Below the pieces are notes generated by a model. It saw only the letters and a program-made list of their open reading frames with translations, was not told the origin of the DNA and made no database searches. Below, one piece after another: positions 10,714 through 22,176 of a stretch of DNA of 64,000 nucleotides (the first letter of the stretch is position 1; each line of letters starts with the position of its first letter). The translations under genes were made by a program, and so were the position numbers. Origin of the DNA: Calocera cornea HHB12733 (taxonomy: Eukaryota > Basidiomycota > Dacrymycetes > Dacrymycetales > Dacrymycetaceae). Location: assembly GCA_001632435.1 (NCBI GenBank), contig KV423935.1:62001-126000 (forward strand), given 5' to 3'.

Positions 10714-12994
10714 ATGGAGCACCACGATCCCAATGCGGTTGACTCCTACCCCGTGGCGCCCCGCATGCATGCCAAGGGCAACCCCAAGCCTCACATCGGG
10801 CCCCACAGGAAAGATTATGAGAAGGAGCACGGCAAGACCATCGGCGCGCACAGCGATGAGTGGTGGGCAAAGGTATGCGTACTCCTCCAGCTCTCTGTGT
10901 GCGGCAACAGCTCATGTATGCGCACGACAGACGGCCAGGGAGACCCTCTACTGGTTCAGGGACTTCAAGACGGTCCGCACCGGTGGATTTGAGAACGGAG
11001 ATATCGCCTGGTTTGTGGAGGGCGGCCTGAATGCGTCGTACAACTGCGTTGATCGTTGGGCGTTCAAGCATCCCGACAAGGTAATTCGGCTGGTATTCGC
11101 ATTCGTGCATATTCGCTGATGACGTATCTCACTAGACCGCTATCATCTACGAAGCCGATGAGCCAGGCGAGGGCCGCAACATCAGCTATGCCGAGCTGCT
11201 GCGCGAGGTGTGCAAGGTGGCGAACATTCTCAAGGACTTCGGCGTCAAGAAGGGCGACACGGTTTCAATCTACCTGCCGATGACCTGGCAGGCGGCGGCT
11301 GCCTTCCTCGCTTGCGCGCGTATTGGAGCGGTCCACTCTGTTGTCTTCGCTGGATTCTCTGCCGAGGCGCTGCGTGACCGTGTCATCGATTGCCAGAGCC
11401 GTGTCGTCATCACGAGTGACGAGGGCAAGCGGGGCGGCAAAACTATCGCCACCAAGGCTATCGTCGATGCTGCCCTCAAGGAGTGCCCCTCGGTTGAGCA
11501 CGTGCTCGTTCTGAAGAGGACAGGGAATAAGGTGTCCTGGACTGAGGGCAGGGACAAGTGGTGGGACGAGCTCGCCGAGAAGGTCCCTGCCTACTGCCCG
11601 CCGGAGATCATGAACTCCGAGGACCCGCTATTCATTCTTTATGTGAGTGCAAAGCGTGAGAAATCAGAGTCTAGACTGATTCATTATTTCTAGACGTCTG
11701 GTTCCACTGGCAGGCCGAAGGGTGTCGTCCATACGACCGGCGGCTACTCTCTTTGCGCAGCTTTGACTGTGAAGTATGTGTTCGACATACATCCCGACGA
11801 CAAGTTCGCTTGTATGGCCGATATTGGCTGGATTACCGGCCATACCTACATTATCTACGGCCCTCTGGCCAATGGTATCACCACTACGTACGCGTTGCGC
11901 TCTCTCATCTTCCCAACTCATACTGACAGATGACTGCAGCATCTTCGAGTCTACCCCCGTGTACCCTACGCCTTCTCGCTACTGGGAGACTGTCGACAAG
12001 CACAAGCTCACCCAGTTCTATTCCGCCCCAACTGCCATCCGTCTACTCCGCCGCCTTGGTGAGCACCACGTTGAGGGCTACGACCTATCTTCGCTGCGTG
12101 TTCTCGGCTCCGTCGGCGAGCCCATCAACCCGGAAGCGTGGCATTGGTACAACGACTTTGTGGGTCGCAAGCAGTGCGCTATTGTGGACACTTGGTGGCA
12201 GACCGAGACCGGCTCCATCTGCATCACGCCCTTCCCCGGTGCGATCGATACGAAGCCGGGTTCGGCGACGGTTCCGTTCTTCGGTATCGAGGCTGTCATC
12301 CTCGACCCCGAGTCTGGCAAGGTGCTCGAGGGCAACAGCGTGGAGGGTGTCTTGGCGCTCAAGCACCCGTGGCCCTCCATCGCTCGTACCATCTTCGAGG
12401 ACCACAAGCGCTACCTCGAGACCTACATGAAGGTCTACCCCGGCTTCTTCTACACCGGAGATGGTGCCGCAAGGGACAAGGATGGCTACATCTGGATCCG
12501 CGGCCGTGTGGACGATGTTATCAACGTCTCTGGTCATCGTTTGTCCACCGCTGAAATCGAGTCTGCCCTTATTCTCCATGCCGGTGTGGCCGAGACTGCG
12601 GTCATCGGTACCGCTGATGAGCTTACTGGCCAGGCGGTCCACTCGTTCGTTACGCTCAAGCCGTAAGTCCTAGGCTGTTGTTCTCACCTGCTCCCATCTG
12701 ACCCTGATATTCAGTGAGTTTGACTACGATCCGAAGCACGAGGAGATTCTCGAGAAGGAGCTTACGCTGCAGGTTCGCAAGGTCATCGGACCTTTTGCAG
12801 CACCGAAGAAGATCTACATCGTAAGTGATTTGCCGAAGACGCGCTCGGGCAAGATTATGCGCCGTATCATGCGCAAGATCGTTGCCGGCGAGGGCGACCA
12901 GCTCGGCGATCTCTCGACGCTCGCCGACCCGAGCATTGTCGAGACGATCAAGGAGAAGGTTGAGCAGAGCAAGAAGGCGAACAAGAAGGCGTGA
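10714..12994 (+). CDS. Acetyl-coenzyme A synthetase
   Basis: The enzyme makes acetyl-CoA from acetate, ATP and CoA through an acetyl-adenylate; in fungi it feeds lipid synthesis, histone acetylation and growth on acetate or ethanol (facA/ACS1-type). The protein of about 660 residues has the expected order: [43 protein letters not shown], the P-loop [10 protein letters not shown] (split by an intron just before), [48 protein letters not shown] and [14 protein letters not shown]. The C-terminal motif TRSGKIMRR contains the catalytic lysine that is known to be acetylated in this family. Five or so introns fit. The start MEHHDPNAV is preceded by a CT-rich leader. Confident assignment. Confidence 0.95.
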
Positions 12995-13651
12995 GGGTAA
13001 TCTGGACTGCATCTTTGGCCGTGATCCGTATACCTTGCCTCTCTTGACTTTCCTTCCTCGCGCGTGGTGATCTGGGGCGATTTTGTGCTCTATTTCTCGA
13101 TTGATTAGTGAGCGAACGTGTATGGCTCGAGGCACGATGAAAATATGTTCCCAATAGTCAGATTGCATGATATGACATGTCGAGTATCCCTGTGATCCAA
13201 GCAAGTGGTAGTCGACGGACGACTCGCTGGACTCCAACTCTGCAACCACAAAGTCCCTCGTAAATGGTTCCGAAAGATAGGGGCAGCTTAGGAATTCCAC
13301 GCGTTGCTCCGAGGCGGCGGGACCCTTGCCACAAACGCCTCATCCACTGAGGGTGTGTTCATGGGGCATCAGTAACCATCTGCTTTCTGGAAATTGTGCT
13401 GCCGAAACTGGGACGAAAGCCCCAATATCTGAGTATCCTGGATGTTTCGGATCAGGATCGCCTCCAAAACGCAGCGAATAAGACGTCAGTGTGCCAAAAC
13501 TCGGCGAGGTACTGGTTCTGCGGCGCTATCCACGCAACGCCCGGGCTTGACCTACGTCCGTATTGTCTTGAAGGATCGATTATGAGTTGTGCCCAAGTGG
13601 CGCATCTAATGTAACCTCCTGGGGCTGCGGCGGGCCCATGACGGTCGGGCA
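12995..13651. other. Intergenic: ACS 3' flank and upstream region of NmrA copy 3
   Basis: No gene supported. A 214-residue minus-strand open frame across 12656-13300 overlaps the coding end of the synthetase and looks like a shadow. Confidence 0.5.
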
Positions 13652-13665
13652 CAGTATATATACTG
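13652..13665 (+). promoter_or_regulatory. Palindromic TATA box of NmrA copy 3
   Basis: CAGTATATATACTG, a perfect 14-base palindrome, is 87 bases before the ATG at 13752 in a GC-rich setting. Confidence 0.6.
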
Positions 13666-13751
13666 GCCCGATGAGCCGGATCGGCTGTCATCCAACCTCC
13701 CCTCTGCGCCGATCATTCTCACCTGACTGAGCATTCCCTCTACTGAGAAAC

Positions 13752-14990
13752 ATGCATCAGAAACTTGTCGCTGTCTGCGGTGCTACTGGAAAGCAAGGTG
13801 TCTAGCTCCTCCAATCCTGCGAGAAGCGTGGCTAACTTCCGTAGGTGGCTCGGTCGTCAATGCCTTGCTCGAGCACGGCGGCTACTCCATCCGCGGCCTG
13901 ACACGTGACCTCGCCTCCCCCTCCTCCCAGGCGCTCGCCGCAAAAGGCGTGGACATGGCCGCCGCCGAGACGTTCGACAAGGAGAGTCTGGTGAAGGCTT
14001 TCCAGGGCGCGTATGCTGTGAGTTCCCTCTGGACTCAAGAGAGCGGGATGGGCACGATGATACGCAGGTGTTCGGCATGACCGTCTCCCACACGGAGCAC
14101 AGCGAGACGGACCTGGGGAAGAACATCGTCGATGCGTGCAGGGCGAACAACGTGCCCCTGCTCGTGTGGTCATCCCTCCCGAGTGCGCGGGAGACTTCAA
14201 ACGGGAAATACACCAACGTCCGGTATGACTGTGTACGCTTCTGTGTAACTACTCACTGAAGCTCATCACTCTGCAGAGGATTCGACGAGAAGGCGGAGGT
14301 GGACAAGTACATCGCGAGCTCCGGCCAGCCGACCGTCATATTCCAAACCGGGGGCTTTACCGAGAAGTGCGTCTCTCCCCGCTCCTCTCTCTCACACACC
14401 AAGGCTGACCAGCCGGCAGCCTCTTCACCGGCCGGCAGCTGCAGCAAGACCCCACCTCCCCCTCAAAGTGGCACGTCGTGTACCCCTTCGCGGCGCCGGA
14501 CCTGGTCCTCGCCTGCTCGTGGATCGAGCACGATATGGGCCCGTCCGTCCTGGCCGTCGTCGACAAGTGGGCGGACGCTGCGTGGCGCGAGGAGCTGACC
14601 AAGGCAAAGATCCCCATGTGCTCGTATAGGATCACCGGGCGGGAGATGGCAGAGACGATCCAGCGCGGTGCGTACTGTACTGTACTCGGGGTTGCGCAGG
14701 CGTTGGAAGCGGGTCTGACGGCCGGACAGTGACGGGCAGGCAGACGGAGTACATCACGGCGGACACATGTTACCCACCTGTGATCCCCGTACGCACCTTC
14801 CTCCCACCTCGATTCCTGCACGCTCACTCCTGGCCCGGGAAAGCTCCATCAATGGCAGGCGGACGGGTACTACACCTACGCGGGTAGCATCCCCCCGAAC
14901 ATCCTCGTCAAGGCCGGAGTGCAGTTCGGCACGTTCGAGGAGTACGTGAGGGAGAAGGTGCTCCCTGTCGTGAGCAAGTCCTCCACCTAG
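13752..14990 (+). CDS. NmrA-like family NAD(P)-binding protein, copy 3
   Basis: The start is MHQKLVAVCGATGKQGGSVV, the glycine-rich nucleotide-binding loop (an intron follows KQG). Then come FGMTVSHTEH, LLVWSSLPSARE, GFDEKAEVDKYI, TVIFQTGGFTEN, RQLQQDPTSPSKWHVVYPF and a C-terminal exon reading YYTYAGSIPPNILVKAG...TFEEYVREKV. Intron positions match copies 1 and 2 at 1417-4486, with one extra intron early in the gene. It lies about 9 kb away on the opposite strand, so it has been separated from the tandem pair. A regulatory NADP-binding role is family knowledge; no partner is evident nearby. Confidence 0.87.
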
Positions 14991-15055
14991 CCGCTGTAGG
15001 CCGCTTCGGGCTTCGGGCTTCGAATATGCATGGCGCAAATATATGCAATGACTGT

Positions 15056-15081
15056 CATCCCATCCCATCCCATCCCATCCC
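15056..15081. repeat. (CATCC)n microsatellite
   Basis: Five tandem CATCC units in the short gap between two convergent genes, 45 bases beyond the stop of the plus-strand gene's neighbour end. Confidence 0.8.
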
Positions 15082-15100
15082 ATTCCTTGCCAGCTGCACT

Positions 15101-16008
15101 CTACTCTTCGCCGATCCCCTCCTCCCCCTCATCAGCCCTAACGCCCTCCCCCGCCGCACACGTCCTAAAATGCCTAATCTCCATGCCGCCCAGCCCGCCC
15201 TTAACGAACCGCTCCAGCACGGGCCCCACCGCGCTGCTCCAGTCCCCGAACGCCTCGCCCTGCCGAAATCCGACCGTGTGGTCCTCGACGCGCTGCCAGC
15301 CGAAGAGGATGATGACTTGCGAGGGGTCCTCGATCTGCTGCCCGAGGGAGAAGCCGGCACTGCCCGGGCTGGGAGCGACGTACTTGTCTAGGAGCGGCAG
15401 GAGGCGCGCGCAGAACTCGGCAAAGGAGGAGGGCGAGAGGAGGGCGAGATGCATGTGCTCTAGCACCGCTGCCTGCGACAGGCCGCCGGGGCCGCGGGGG
15501 AGGAATCGCACGTGCGTCATCGTCCCCGCGTCGGCGTAGGCGCCCTGCCTGGCGGCGAGGAACCGCGGGTAGAGCGGCCCGCCGCGGAAGGAATGCATGT
15601 GGCCCTGCGAGCTGTTAGCTCTCTTCTAGCCCGCCAGACGGGGCGCACCTCCAGGCTGGTCCATTCCAAGATGCGCAGGGCTAGCCCCTCGTCCTCGACC
15701 CCCACGCCCTCCAGGACGCAGCCCAGGAAATCCGGGTGCTCAGCCTGGATCGCCAGGCCCGCTTTGAGCTTTGTGAGAGTGGCCGGGCGGGAGGTGGAGA
15801 GGGAGGGCCGGGCGAGGATGTGCTCGTAGCATGTTGGGAGGAATTGGGGCGCTGGGGGCTGGGGTGGCGCGGGGGTGGGGGTGGAGGCGGGGGTGAAGGG
15901 GAATGGTGGATGGGCGCGGGAGGTCGACATTCGAGCGTCACGGTGCTGGAGGGTGCGGGGCGGGGCGGGGCGGGGTGTCCCCCGGAACAGAGTGCGGGAT
16001 AGAGACAT
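15101..16008 (-). CDS. Putative dimeric alpha/beta-barrel (ABM/stress-responsive type) protein, possibly mitochondrial
   Basis: Two exons joined at WTSLE/GHMHSF (intron GTGCGC...CAG near 15604-15650). The N-terminus MSLSRTLFRGTPRPAP is Arg/Ser-rich without acids, which could be a mitochondrial presequence; a second ATG at about 15930 (MSTSRAHP) is an alternative start. The body has PTCYEHILARPSLS, LTKLKAGLAIQ and later VIILFGWQRVEDHTVGFRQG. The last block resembles the closing strand and helix of antibiotic-biosynthesis-monooxygenase/Dabb-like ferredoxin folds, in which a W-(E/Q)-S/R-V-E-x-H pattern is common. Family membership is inferred from that pattern only. It is head-to-head with biotin-protein ligase (275 bases). 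Confidence 0.6.
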
Positions 16009-16282
16009 TATGCGTGCGAATGGGGAGCCCCTAGCAAGGTACAAGGCGCGTGCGCCGGCCCGCCGACTGTCCGATGCTGGGCGTCGCTCTCGCAGGGAGC
16101 GCGTTGGGCGGCGGGAGAGGAAGGCGCTGACAAAGCTTACGGCATCCATGTCGAGAACGAGTCAGGGTTCGGAAGGGGATCGGAGGGACCGAGGAGCGGG
16201 CCCGACGGGCGTCTGATGGGACTGGGACACCCCAACCGCTCAGCCTGACAGCCGCCCTCCCGAAGGGACCCCGGCACCGACG

Positions 16283-18532
16283 ATGAACGTGCTCGTCTAC
16301 TCCGGCCCGGGCGTGTCCACCGCCTCCCTCACCCACACCCTCGCCTCCCTCCGCACCGCCCTCGCACCCGCCTACGCCGTACAGCCCATCCTGCCACACG
16401 CACTCATCACAGACCCCTGGCCCGCATCCTGCGCCCTCCTCGTCATCCCCGGCGGCCGCGACCTCCCCTACCTCTCCGCCCTCGCAGCCGCACTCCCCAG
16501 GATACGCGCATATGTCGCCGCCGGCGGCCGCTTCCTCGGCATATGCGCAGGCGCCTACTTTGCCAGCGAGCGATGCGCCTTCGAGCGCGGCTCGCCCCTC
16601 CAGGTGCTTGGCCCGAGGGACCTCGCCTTCTTCCCCGGCACATGTGAGGGCTGCACCTACCCCGGCTTCGCCTACGAGAGCGAGGACGGCGCCCGGGCGA
16701 TCAGCATCACTCTCGACCTCCCCGGCTGGGGCCCGCACGCCGAGGGGCTGGAGAAAGACGTCAAAGGCGTGTACTATAACGGCGGGGGCCACTTCCTCCC
16801 CTCCTCCCCGAGCGTGCTCCAGTCGGGCCTCGTGACCGTCCTGGCGAGGTACGCGGACCCCCCGGAACAGGGGAAGGATATCGCCGCGGTGCTGTGCCGG
16901 GTCGGCAAGGGCCTGGCGCTCCTCACGAGCCCGCATGTCGAGTACCCGTTGCCTGCCGAGCCGGCTCGCTCAGCGCTCGAGCGCTCCCTGCCCAACCTCA
17001 CCGCGGACGAGCGCACGGCCCTCGAACAAGCACGCCAGCGCCTCGTCCTCTCCTGCGTCCGCCTGCTCGGCCTCTCCCCGCCCCCTCCCACAGGCGGCAC
17101 CACCGCCCCTCCACCCCCTACCAACCCGCTCCCGCAGTTCCTCGTCTCCTCGCCTGCGCGGCCCGAGCTATCCACCCTCGTCTGGGACCTCCTGAAGCGC
17201 ATCTCCGTCCCCTCCCCCAGCACCGCTCCCCCAGAGATACGCGACACGAACGACACCTTCCACCTGCACCTCTCGTCCGCCGCGCCCGCCCTGCTCCTCG
17301 AGGCCAGGACGCGCTTCGTAGACGACACGCCCCTCAGCGCCGGCCACCTCCCCGCGGGGTTCCCCAAGATGATCGTGGGGTACTTTGGCGGGCAGCTGCC
17401 GGGGGGCGAGCAGGCGCCGTTGTTCGACTTGGGCGCGTACTTTACGGAGCTGGAGAGGGTGAGGAGGGACAAGGGGCTTGAGGAGGCGGAGGGGCAGGAG
17501 GGGCAGGGACAGGGGAGAAAGCTGGGAGACGCGTGGGGGATGGGGCAGGTCATGTTCTACGGAGAGGTGGTGACGAGCACGCAGACGATGCTGGACCGGT
17601 GCGTCTCCCGACTGCCCTGCAGCCCGAGCAGCGATCAGCGACGGAAGTGCTAACGCGGGAATGTGGGAACGACGTAGGAACCCCACCCTCCTCTCCTCCC
17701 TCCCCACGCCCTTCCTCTCCCTCGCGACCTACCAACTGACCGGCCGAGGCCGCGGCTCGAACATCTGGCTCTCCCCCGCCGGCTGCCTCCAATTCTCGCT
17801 CCACCTCCGCCCGCCCCAGAACCTCCCGCCCTCAAGGCTCGTCTTCATCCAGTACGTCTTTGGCGTCGCGGTCGTGCAGGCGTGCAGGGAGCTGCTGGCG
17901 GAGCTTGGTGGGGGCAAGGGGGGCGCGGGGGAGCGCGTGCGCTTGAAGTGGCCTAATGACGTTTATGGGGTTGTGGAGGGCGGGGAGAGGCGCAAGTTGG
18001 GGGGGATACTGGTGGGGACGAACCATCTTAAGGGCAGGTTCGAGGTCGTTATCGGTGCGCTCGTATTCTATTCCACCCTGTCCGAATGCAGACTGAGCAG
18101 TAGCACGCAGGCTGCGGACTAAACGTGCTCAACACCCAGCCCACGACCTCGCTCAAGCACCTCCTCCAGCTCTCCGGGTCCACCCCCTCCCAACTCGCCT
18201 CCCTAACACTCGAAAAGGTCCTCGCGCACATCCTGCCGACGTTCGACGCTCTCTGGAACACCTTCCTCGCCCACCGCGGCGATTTCCGCCCGTTCGAGGC
18301 CCAGTACTTGGCCAGCTGGCTGCACTCGGACCAGGTCGTCAAGCTCACCACCGTCTCCCCGCCGATCGATGTGAGGATCGTGGGTATCACACTGGACTAT
18401 GGGCTGCTGAGGACGGTGCGTGCGGAGAGGGACCCGTGGAGGTCGAGGGTCGAGGGCGAGGAGTACATCGATTTGCAGCCGGATGGGAACTCGTTTGATA
18501 TGATCGAGGGGCTGATTAAGAAGAAGGTGTAA
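16283..18532 (+). CDS. BPL1: Biotin--protein ligase (holocarboxylase synthetase)
   Basis: This enzyme activates biotin with ATP and attaches it to acetyl-CoA and pyruvate carboxylases. The N-terminal ~250 residues are the class-I glutamine-amidotransferase-like domain seen in eukaryotic BPLs (VLVYSGPGVS, LLVIPGGRDLPY, GGRFLGICAGAYFA). The catalytic domain follows: FYGEVVTSTQTMLD, TYQLTGRGRGSNIW (biotinyl-AMP-binding GRGRGxxxW motif), LKWPNDVY, KLGGILV and, after an intron, GCGLNVLN. The C-terminal repressor-like domain ends IDLQPDGNSFDMIEGLIKKKV. Three exons fit: 16283-17598, 17678-~18053 and ~18114-18532, giving about 700 residues, normal for fungi. Divergent from the putative barrel protein. 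Confidence 0.94.
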
Positions 18533-18534
18533 CA

Positions 18535-18734
18535 CCCTGCATGGCCGCGCTAGCTGCCTTGGATTGCCGGCCGTTCTTCCTGGCCCGGAGCGTTGAGTAT
18601 GGCACGTCGAAATCCTTTGCAGCCTTTGGGAGGGACAGCTTTCGGGTGGGGTGTTGGTGCGCCTCAAGCGCTAGCAGGATCTGGGCTTCAAGAGAGGCGG
18701 ATGACATGTAATTGAAGCAGATACAACAGATCAA
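18535..18734 (-). pseudogene. HTH-Psq fragment of a pogo/Fot1-type transposase
   Basis: A minus-strand frame reads SLEAQILLALEAHQHPTRK then SLPKAAKDFDVPYSTLRARK and NGRQSKAASAAMQ. This is the helix-turn-helix Psq pattern (alternating helix, K-A-A-x-x-F-x-V-P-x-x-T-L) found at the N-terminus of pogo/Fot1 transposases and CENP-B-like proteins. Only about 60 residues are left; the frame then runs into the 3' coding end of biotin-protein ligase and stops at 18516. No DDE catalytic domain is seen nearby. Most likely a broken transposon remnant; a small domesticated DNA-binding protein cannot be ruled out. Confidence 0.62.
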
Positions 18735-20687
18735 AGTATGGAGGTGATGACGTGGAGGAGAGTGGTCCGGTCCCTGAGTTGGTCCGGTGCGTGATAATCT
18801 ACGTTAATGCATTAACGCAAGCATGATTGATGTGTGGCAACCGACTCTGCGAGCGTCCACACAGGACAGGACAGGACGGCTGCGTTCGCCGTTTACCCGC
18901 TTAGGCAAGTGCCGGGAAGTCAGAGAGCCTCAGGCCGCATGAACGGCGTGCCAGCGGCCCAGGTCAGGCACGCTGATTAAAACCTTAGCCATCGTGACCA
19001 TGCAACCCTCTGTGCGAAGCCGAAGCTGCTAGCCAAGAGGCACGCAGCTGAGATGTCTAATATTAGACTTGCATCACGGTCGGAAGGGTGGTGGCGTGAG
19101 GGTGTGCGATGAATACGAAGGGTACGAGGGCCGGATCTATTTGTGTATTGACAGGGTTAGGCACTTTGGCTGGCGATAGCGGACGGAGAAGCAGAGAATA
19201 CAGAAGCGAGCGCTCCCGGAGCTGAGCTGCTTCGGAGCAAAGGGGACATCCCCGCCCACGCCTGTTCCGTCCGAGACACACGCGCCAACAAGCGGAGCTC
19301 AGAACCGGCACGCTGGAGCGCCTTCCCGTCCCACCATCCTGGCGAGGATGATGCGAAAAACGCCAGAGACTGGGGCGCATGGAATCTGGATGCACGGCGT
19401 ACCTCGCGGCAGCTAACGATAAGGCGTGCGGCTTTTACAGAAGGGCCGCTCAAGGGCCGCATCAATGAGATCTGCCCGGCCCTCCACAAAGAAGTGCTGG
19501 GTGGTAGGCTCATCCGCGGCGTATGTGTGCACGCGAAAAGGCAGGAGGGGGCCGAGATTAGGGTGCCGGACGGACGCGCACATGGGTGGGCGATGAGGTG
19601 TGCTGGCGGACTCGAGGGGGGAATGAATTGCAAACCCGGATGAGGCACGCAATGCCCGGATGGGAATAGCGCAGGGTGGGAAAAGTCGGAGGAACGGGGG
19701 ACTGATGCGCAGATCGGCCCGCGCATCAGAGTGATGGGTTGCTGATCGGATTGCGCTAATGTAGAGCCCCTGTAAGTACTGTCTGGACTCACTTCTGACG
19801 AAATAAGAGTATTGGCCGCGGACCATGCATCATAAGTAGCAATATTGTAACAAAAAGGCGGCGGAGCGTTGTTAACAAAAGCAAAGCTTTAAGCTGAGTT
19901 ATGGTACTTTCTGCACGGAAAGGAATGAAGGGATGATGAGCTGTGGAAAGCCGAATCGGCATCAGTCATCGATCCTTTTGTGCCGCCCGAGTCCCGCGAC
20001 GGGCTGCCGGATACTTTTGTGCTCTGGCCATCCACACTCATTCGCGACCCGCGTTTGGATGAAGCTGAGACACCGTTGCTCAACCACCCGCCAGTGGTAG
20101 AACTATCGCACAGCTGTTTAAGTATACCACTATCACTCGAGTCTGTGTGGTCGTCGTCCGGAGGAAGTGTCGCACTCCCATTCAGTCAAGGACCCTTTGG
20201 CATTATCGGCCCCCACGCGGACGCATCTCCCGAATCACGGCTCTCCCTACGCCTCTCGTCCCTTTTCTTCTCGCCCATTCGCATATGCTCAGCCGCATCA
20301 GCAGATACAGCTGTGCTTCTCTACCTTCCAACGGCCATGATTCACGTGGGCCAGCGAGGGAGAAGCTGGAGACGCCGTTCTGGGCTCGCTGCTTGCCGTG
20401 CACGGGGGTGGGATGACCAAGGACGATGGCCTCACCGGCAACCACACAACAATAGACACTCACTCCCCCGCCCTCCCGCGGGAACATGATTCCCCCGTAG
20501 GCCCGCTGAACCCACCAATCGTGGCCCTCCATTCCGCCTGTTCCCCCTTGCACAGACGGACGGTGGTCTTGTTTGTTTGATCCGCTCATGAGAAGATACA
20601 AATACCCCCCTCCCGCCCCTTGCTCCGGACATCCTTCTCGCACGTTGGTTGTTGTAGTCTCCCATCTCCCCCTCCTCACACTCTAAG
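18735..20687. other. Gene-poor interval of about 1.95 kb
   Basis: No gene supported. It holds a short palindromic TTAATGCATTAA at about 18804-18815 and a GGACAGGACAGGAC direct repeat near 18864. Open frames on the minus strand (19157-19792, 19413-19826) have no recognisable motif and no splice context. The right end is the CFEM promoter; an AT-rich ATACAAATA element lies at about 20595, some 90 bases before the ATG. Given the transposase fragment at the left edge, this may be old mobile-element debris. Confidence 0.5.
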
Positions 20688-21340
20688 ATGCGCTTCTCTT
20701 TCCTCCTCATCGCCTCTGCGCCCCTTGCTGTCCTCGCCGGCGTGGTAACCAGGCAGAGTCCTCCGGGTACGTCTCCCCACCATGCAGTCCCCTCCATGCA
20801 CTCCAATCCATGCACATTCTGACGGTCTTTCAGCTTGCCTCGAGACTTGTCTCGGAAGCTTACCCAACAACCTCACGACCTGCGACCCGACGGACTTCAC
20901 CTGCCTCTGCTCCTCCAGCGTGTTCCTCACCGCCGTCACGCAGTGCATCGACACCGAGTGCGACACATCGGATATCGAAAGTGCCGAGGAGTACGCCGTC
21001 GCAACGTGCGGTGCTGCTGTACGTTTTCGCTGTCGTTATCCTACAGCGATCTGAGCTGATAGGCGATCACAGGGCGTCCAAGTCACCCCGGCTCCCATCC
21101 CTGGCACGTCCACCTCTGGCAGCGCGACCAGCAGTCCCTCGGGCGGTTCCTCGAGCGGCTCGTCCTCTAGCTCCGCGTGAGTGATCCCCGATGGATTGAT
21201 AGGTTGCCATGCTGACGCGCTAGCGATATAGCCCGAGTCCGTCCCAGACCACCTCGGGCAGCATCCTTGGCCTCAGCCCCGTCTCAAGTGTCTTCGTTGC
21301 CGGCTTGGCAGCTGTTGCGGGCCTCATGATCTCCCTCTGA
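20688..21340 (+). CDS. CFEM-domain GPI-anchored surface protein
   Basis: The protein of about 158 residues opens with a signal peptide (MRFSFLLIASAPLAVLAG) followed by an eight-cysteine CFEM domain: CLETC, CDPTDFTCLC, then QCIDTEC and a last TC about 20 residues on. CDPTDFTCLC with the preceding SLPN is the core of the CFEM family, whose members bind haem or sense surfaces and sit in fungal walls or membranes. A Ser/Gly/Thr-rich stalk follows (~residues 89-135) and the protein ends in a hydrophobic tail (VFVAGLAAVAGLMISL), as expected for GPI attachment. Three introns fit. The aspartate in CDPTDFTC corresponds to the axial haem ligand known from Csa2-type proteins (inference). Confidence 0.93.
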
Positions 21341-22176
21341 CCGAACAGCGGACGTGTGCTTCGCAGCTCCGTATCGTTCTTGGCTTTCGCTTCGAGCTTC
21401 AATATCGATTCTGTTCTTGATTCTCTTGGGTATTGTTGTTATAGTAGGGGTGAAAATTTATCATCGACCGAGTTGAACCGAGACGAGTCTGCAAACCGTC
21501 CATGTCCGAAATCAAAGGACAATATCCCCGCCCAGTGCAAAGTATTGTGGCATGCGATCGACATGAGGCCAAAAGCTGCACTCCTCCCGCAGAAGCTGAA
21601 TCGGGTGACTGTTCCCGATCGACGCGAGTGATCGGTGGTAATTACGAAGACGCTAGGCCGTGAGAATTTACAACGGCTCTCTGCTCGCTTCCATTCTTAT
21701 AGGTACTGTGACTGTTTTGTGGATTCTTCTGCACCAGGCGCGACCGCCTCTAACCCTGCATCCATTATCGCCCCGTTCGATAGGCTGCGAGAAGCTGTAA
21801 GAGCGACATCCGCGTCATGGGGCACTGCTCTGGTCTGTTCCTTCTGGACCACTCCTAGCAAGCATGCCAATACAATGACTTACGCATAAACCAGTAACAA
21901 CTCTCTATAATTTGAAGGTTTGGAAATATTTGGATCTGTCGGGGCTGGTATGGACGAAGTTGCGGTGAGCTTGACGACCCGGAGCTCGGGCTCCTATTGG
22001 TCAGTTACATTCCGCGACGCGCCCAGACGCGTGCCTGATCTCAGACAACTCTCGCGCTTTACGGCTGCCAGCGATACTGCCACCTGCCACTTCAATTCTG
22101 GCCACCATGTCCTCCGCATACCTCTAGCTTTCATTTAAGGCTGCATCTGACTTGCACATGGTCAATCGCCCTAAGG
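21341..22176. other. Intergenic, CFEM 3' flank to the single-exon gene
   Basis: No gene supported. CTCTATAATTTG at about 21904 is a weak TATA candidate but lies far (about 270 bases) from the next ATG. Confidence 0.45.

Noticed and set aside
12656..13300. 214-residue minus-strand frame at the end of the acetyl-CoA synthetase
   Set aside because: Antisense shadow of the conserved C-terminal coding exon (TRSGKIMRR region).
19157..19792. 211-residue minus-strand open frame in the gene-poor interval
   Set aside because: Composition looks random (many S, P, H, R, no hydrophobic pattern), a second frame overlaps it, and there is no motif or splice context.
20432..20966. Minus-strand frames across the CFEM promoter and first exon
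   Set aside because: They overlap the well-supported CFEM gene and show no family features.
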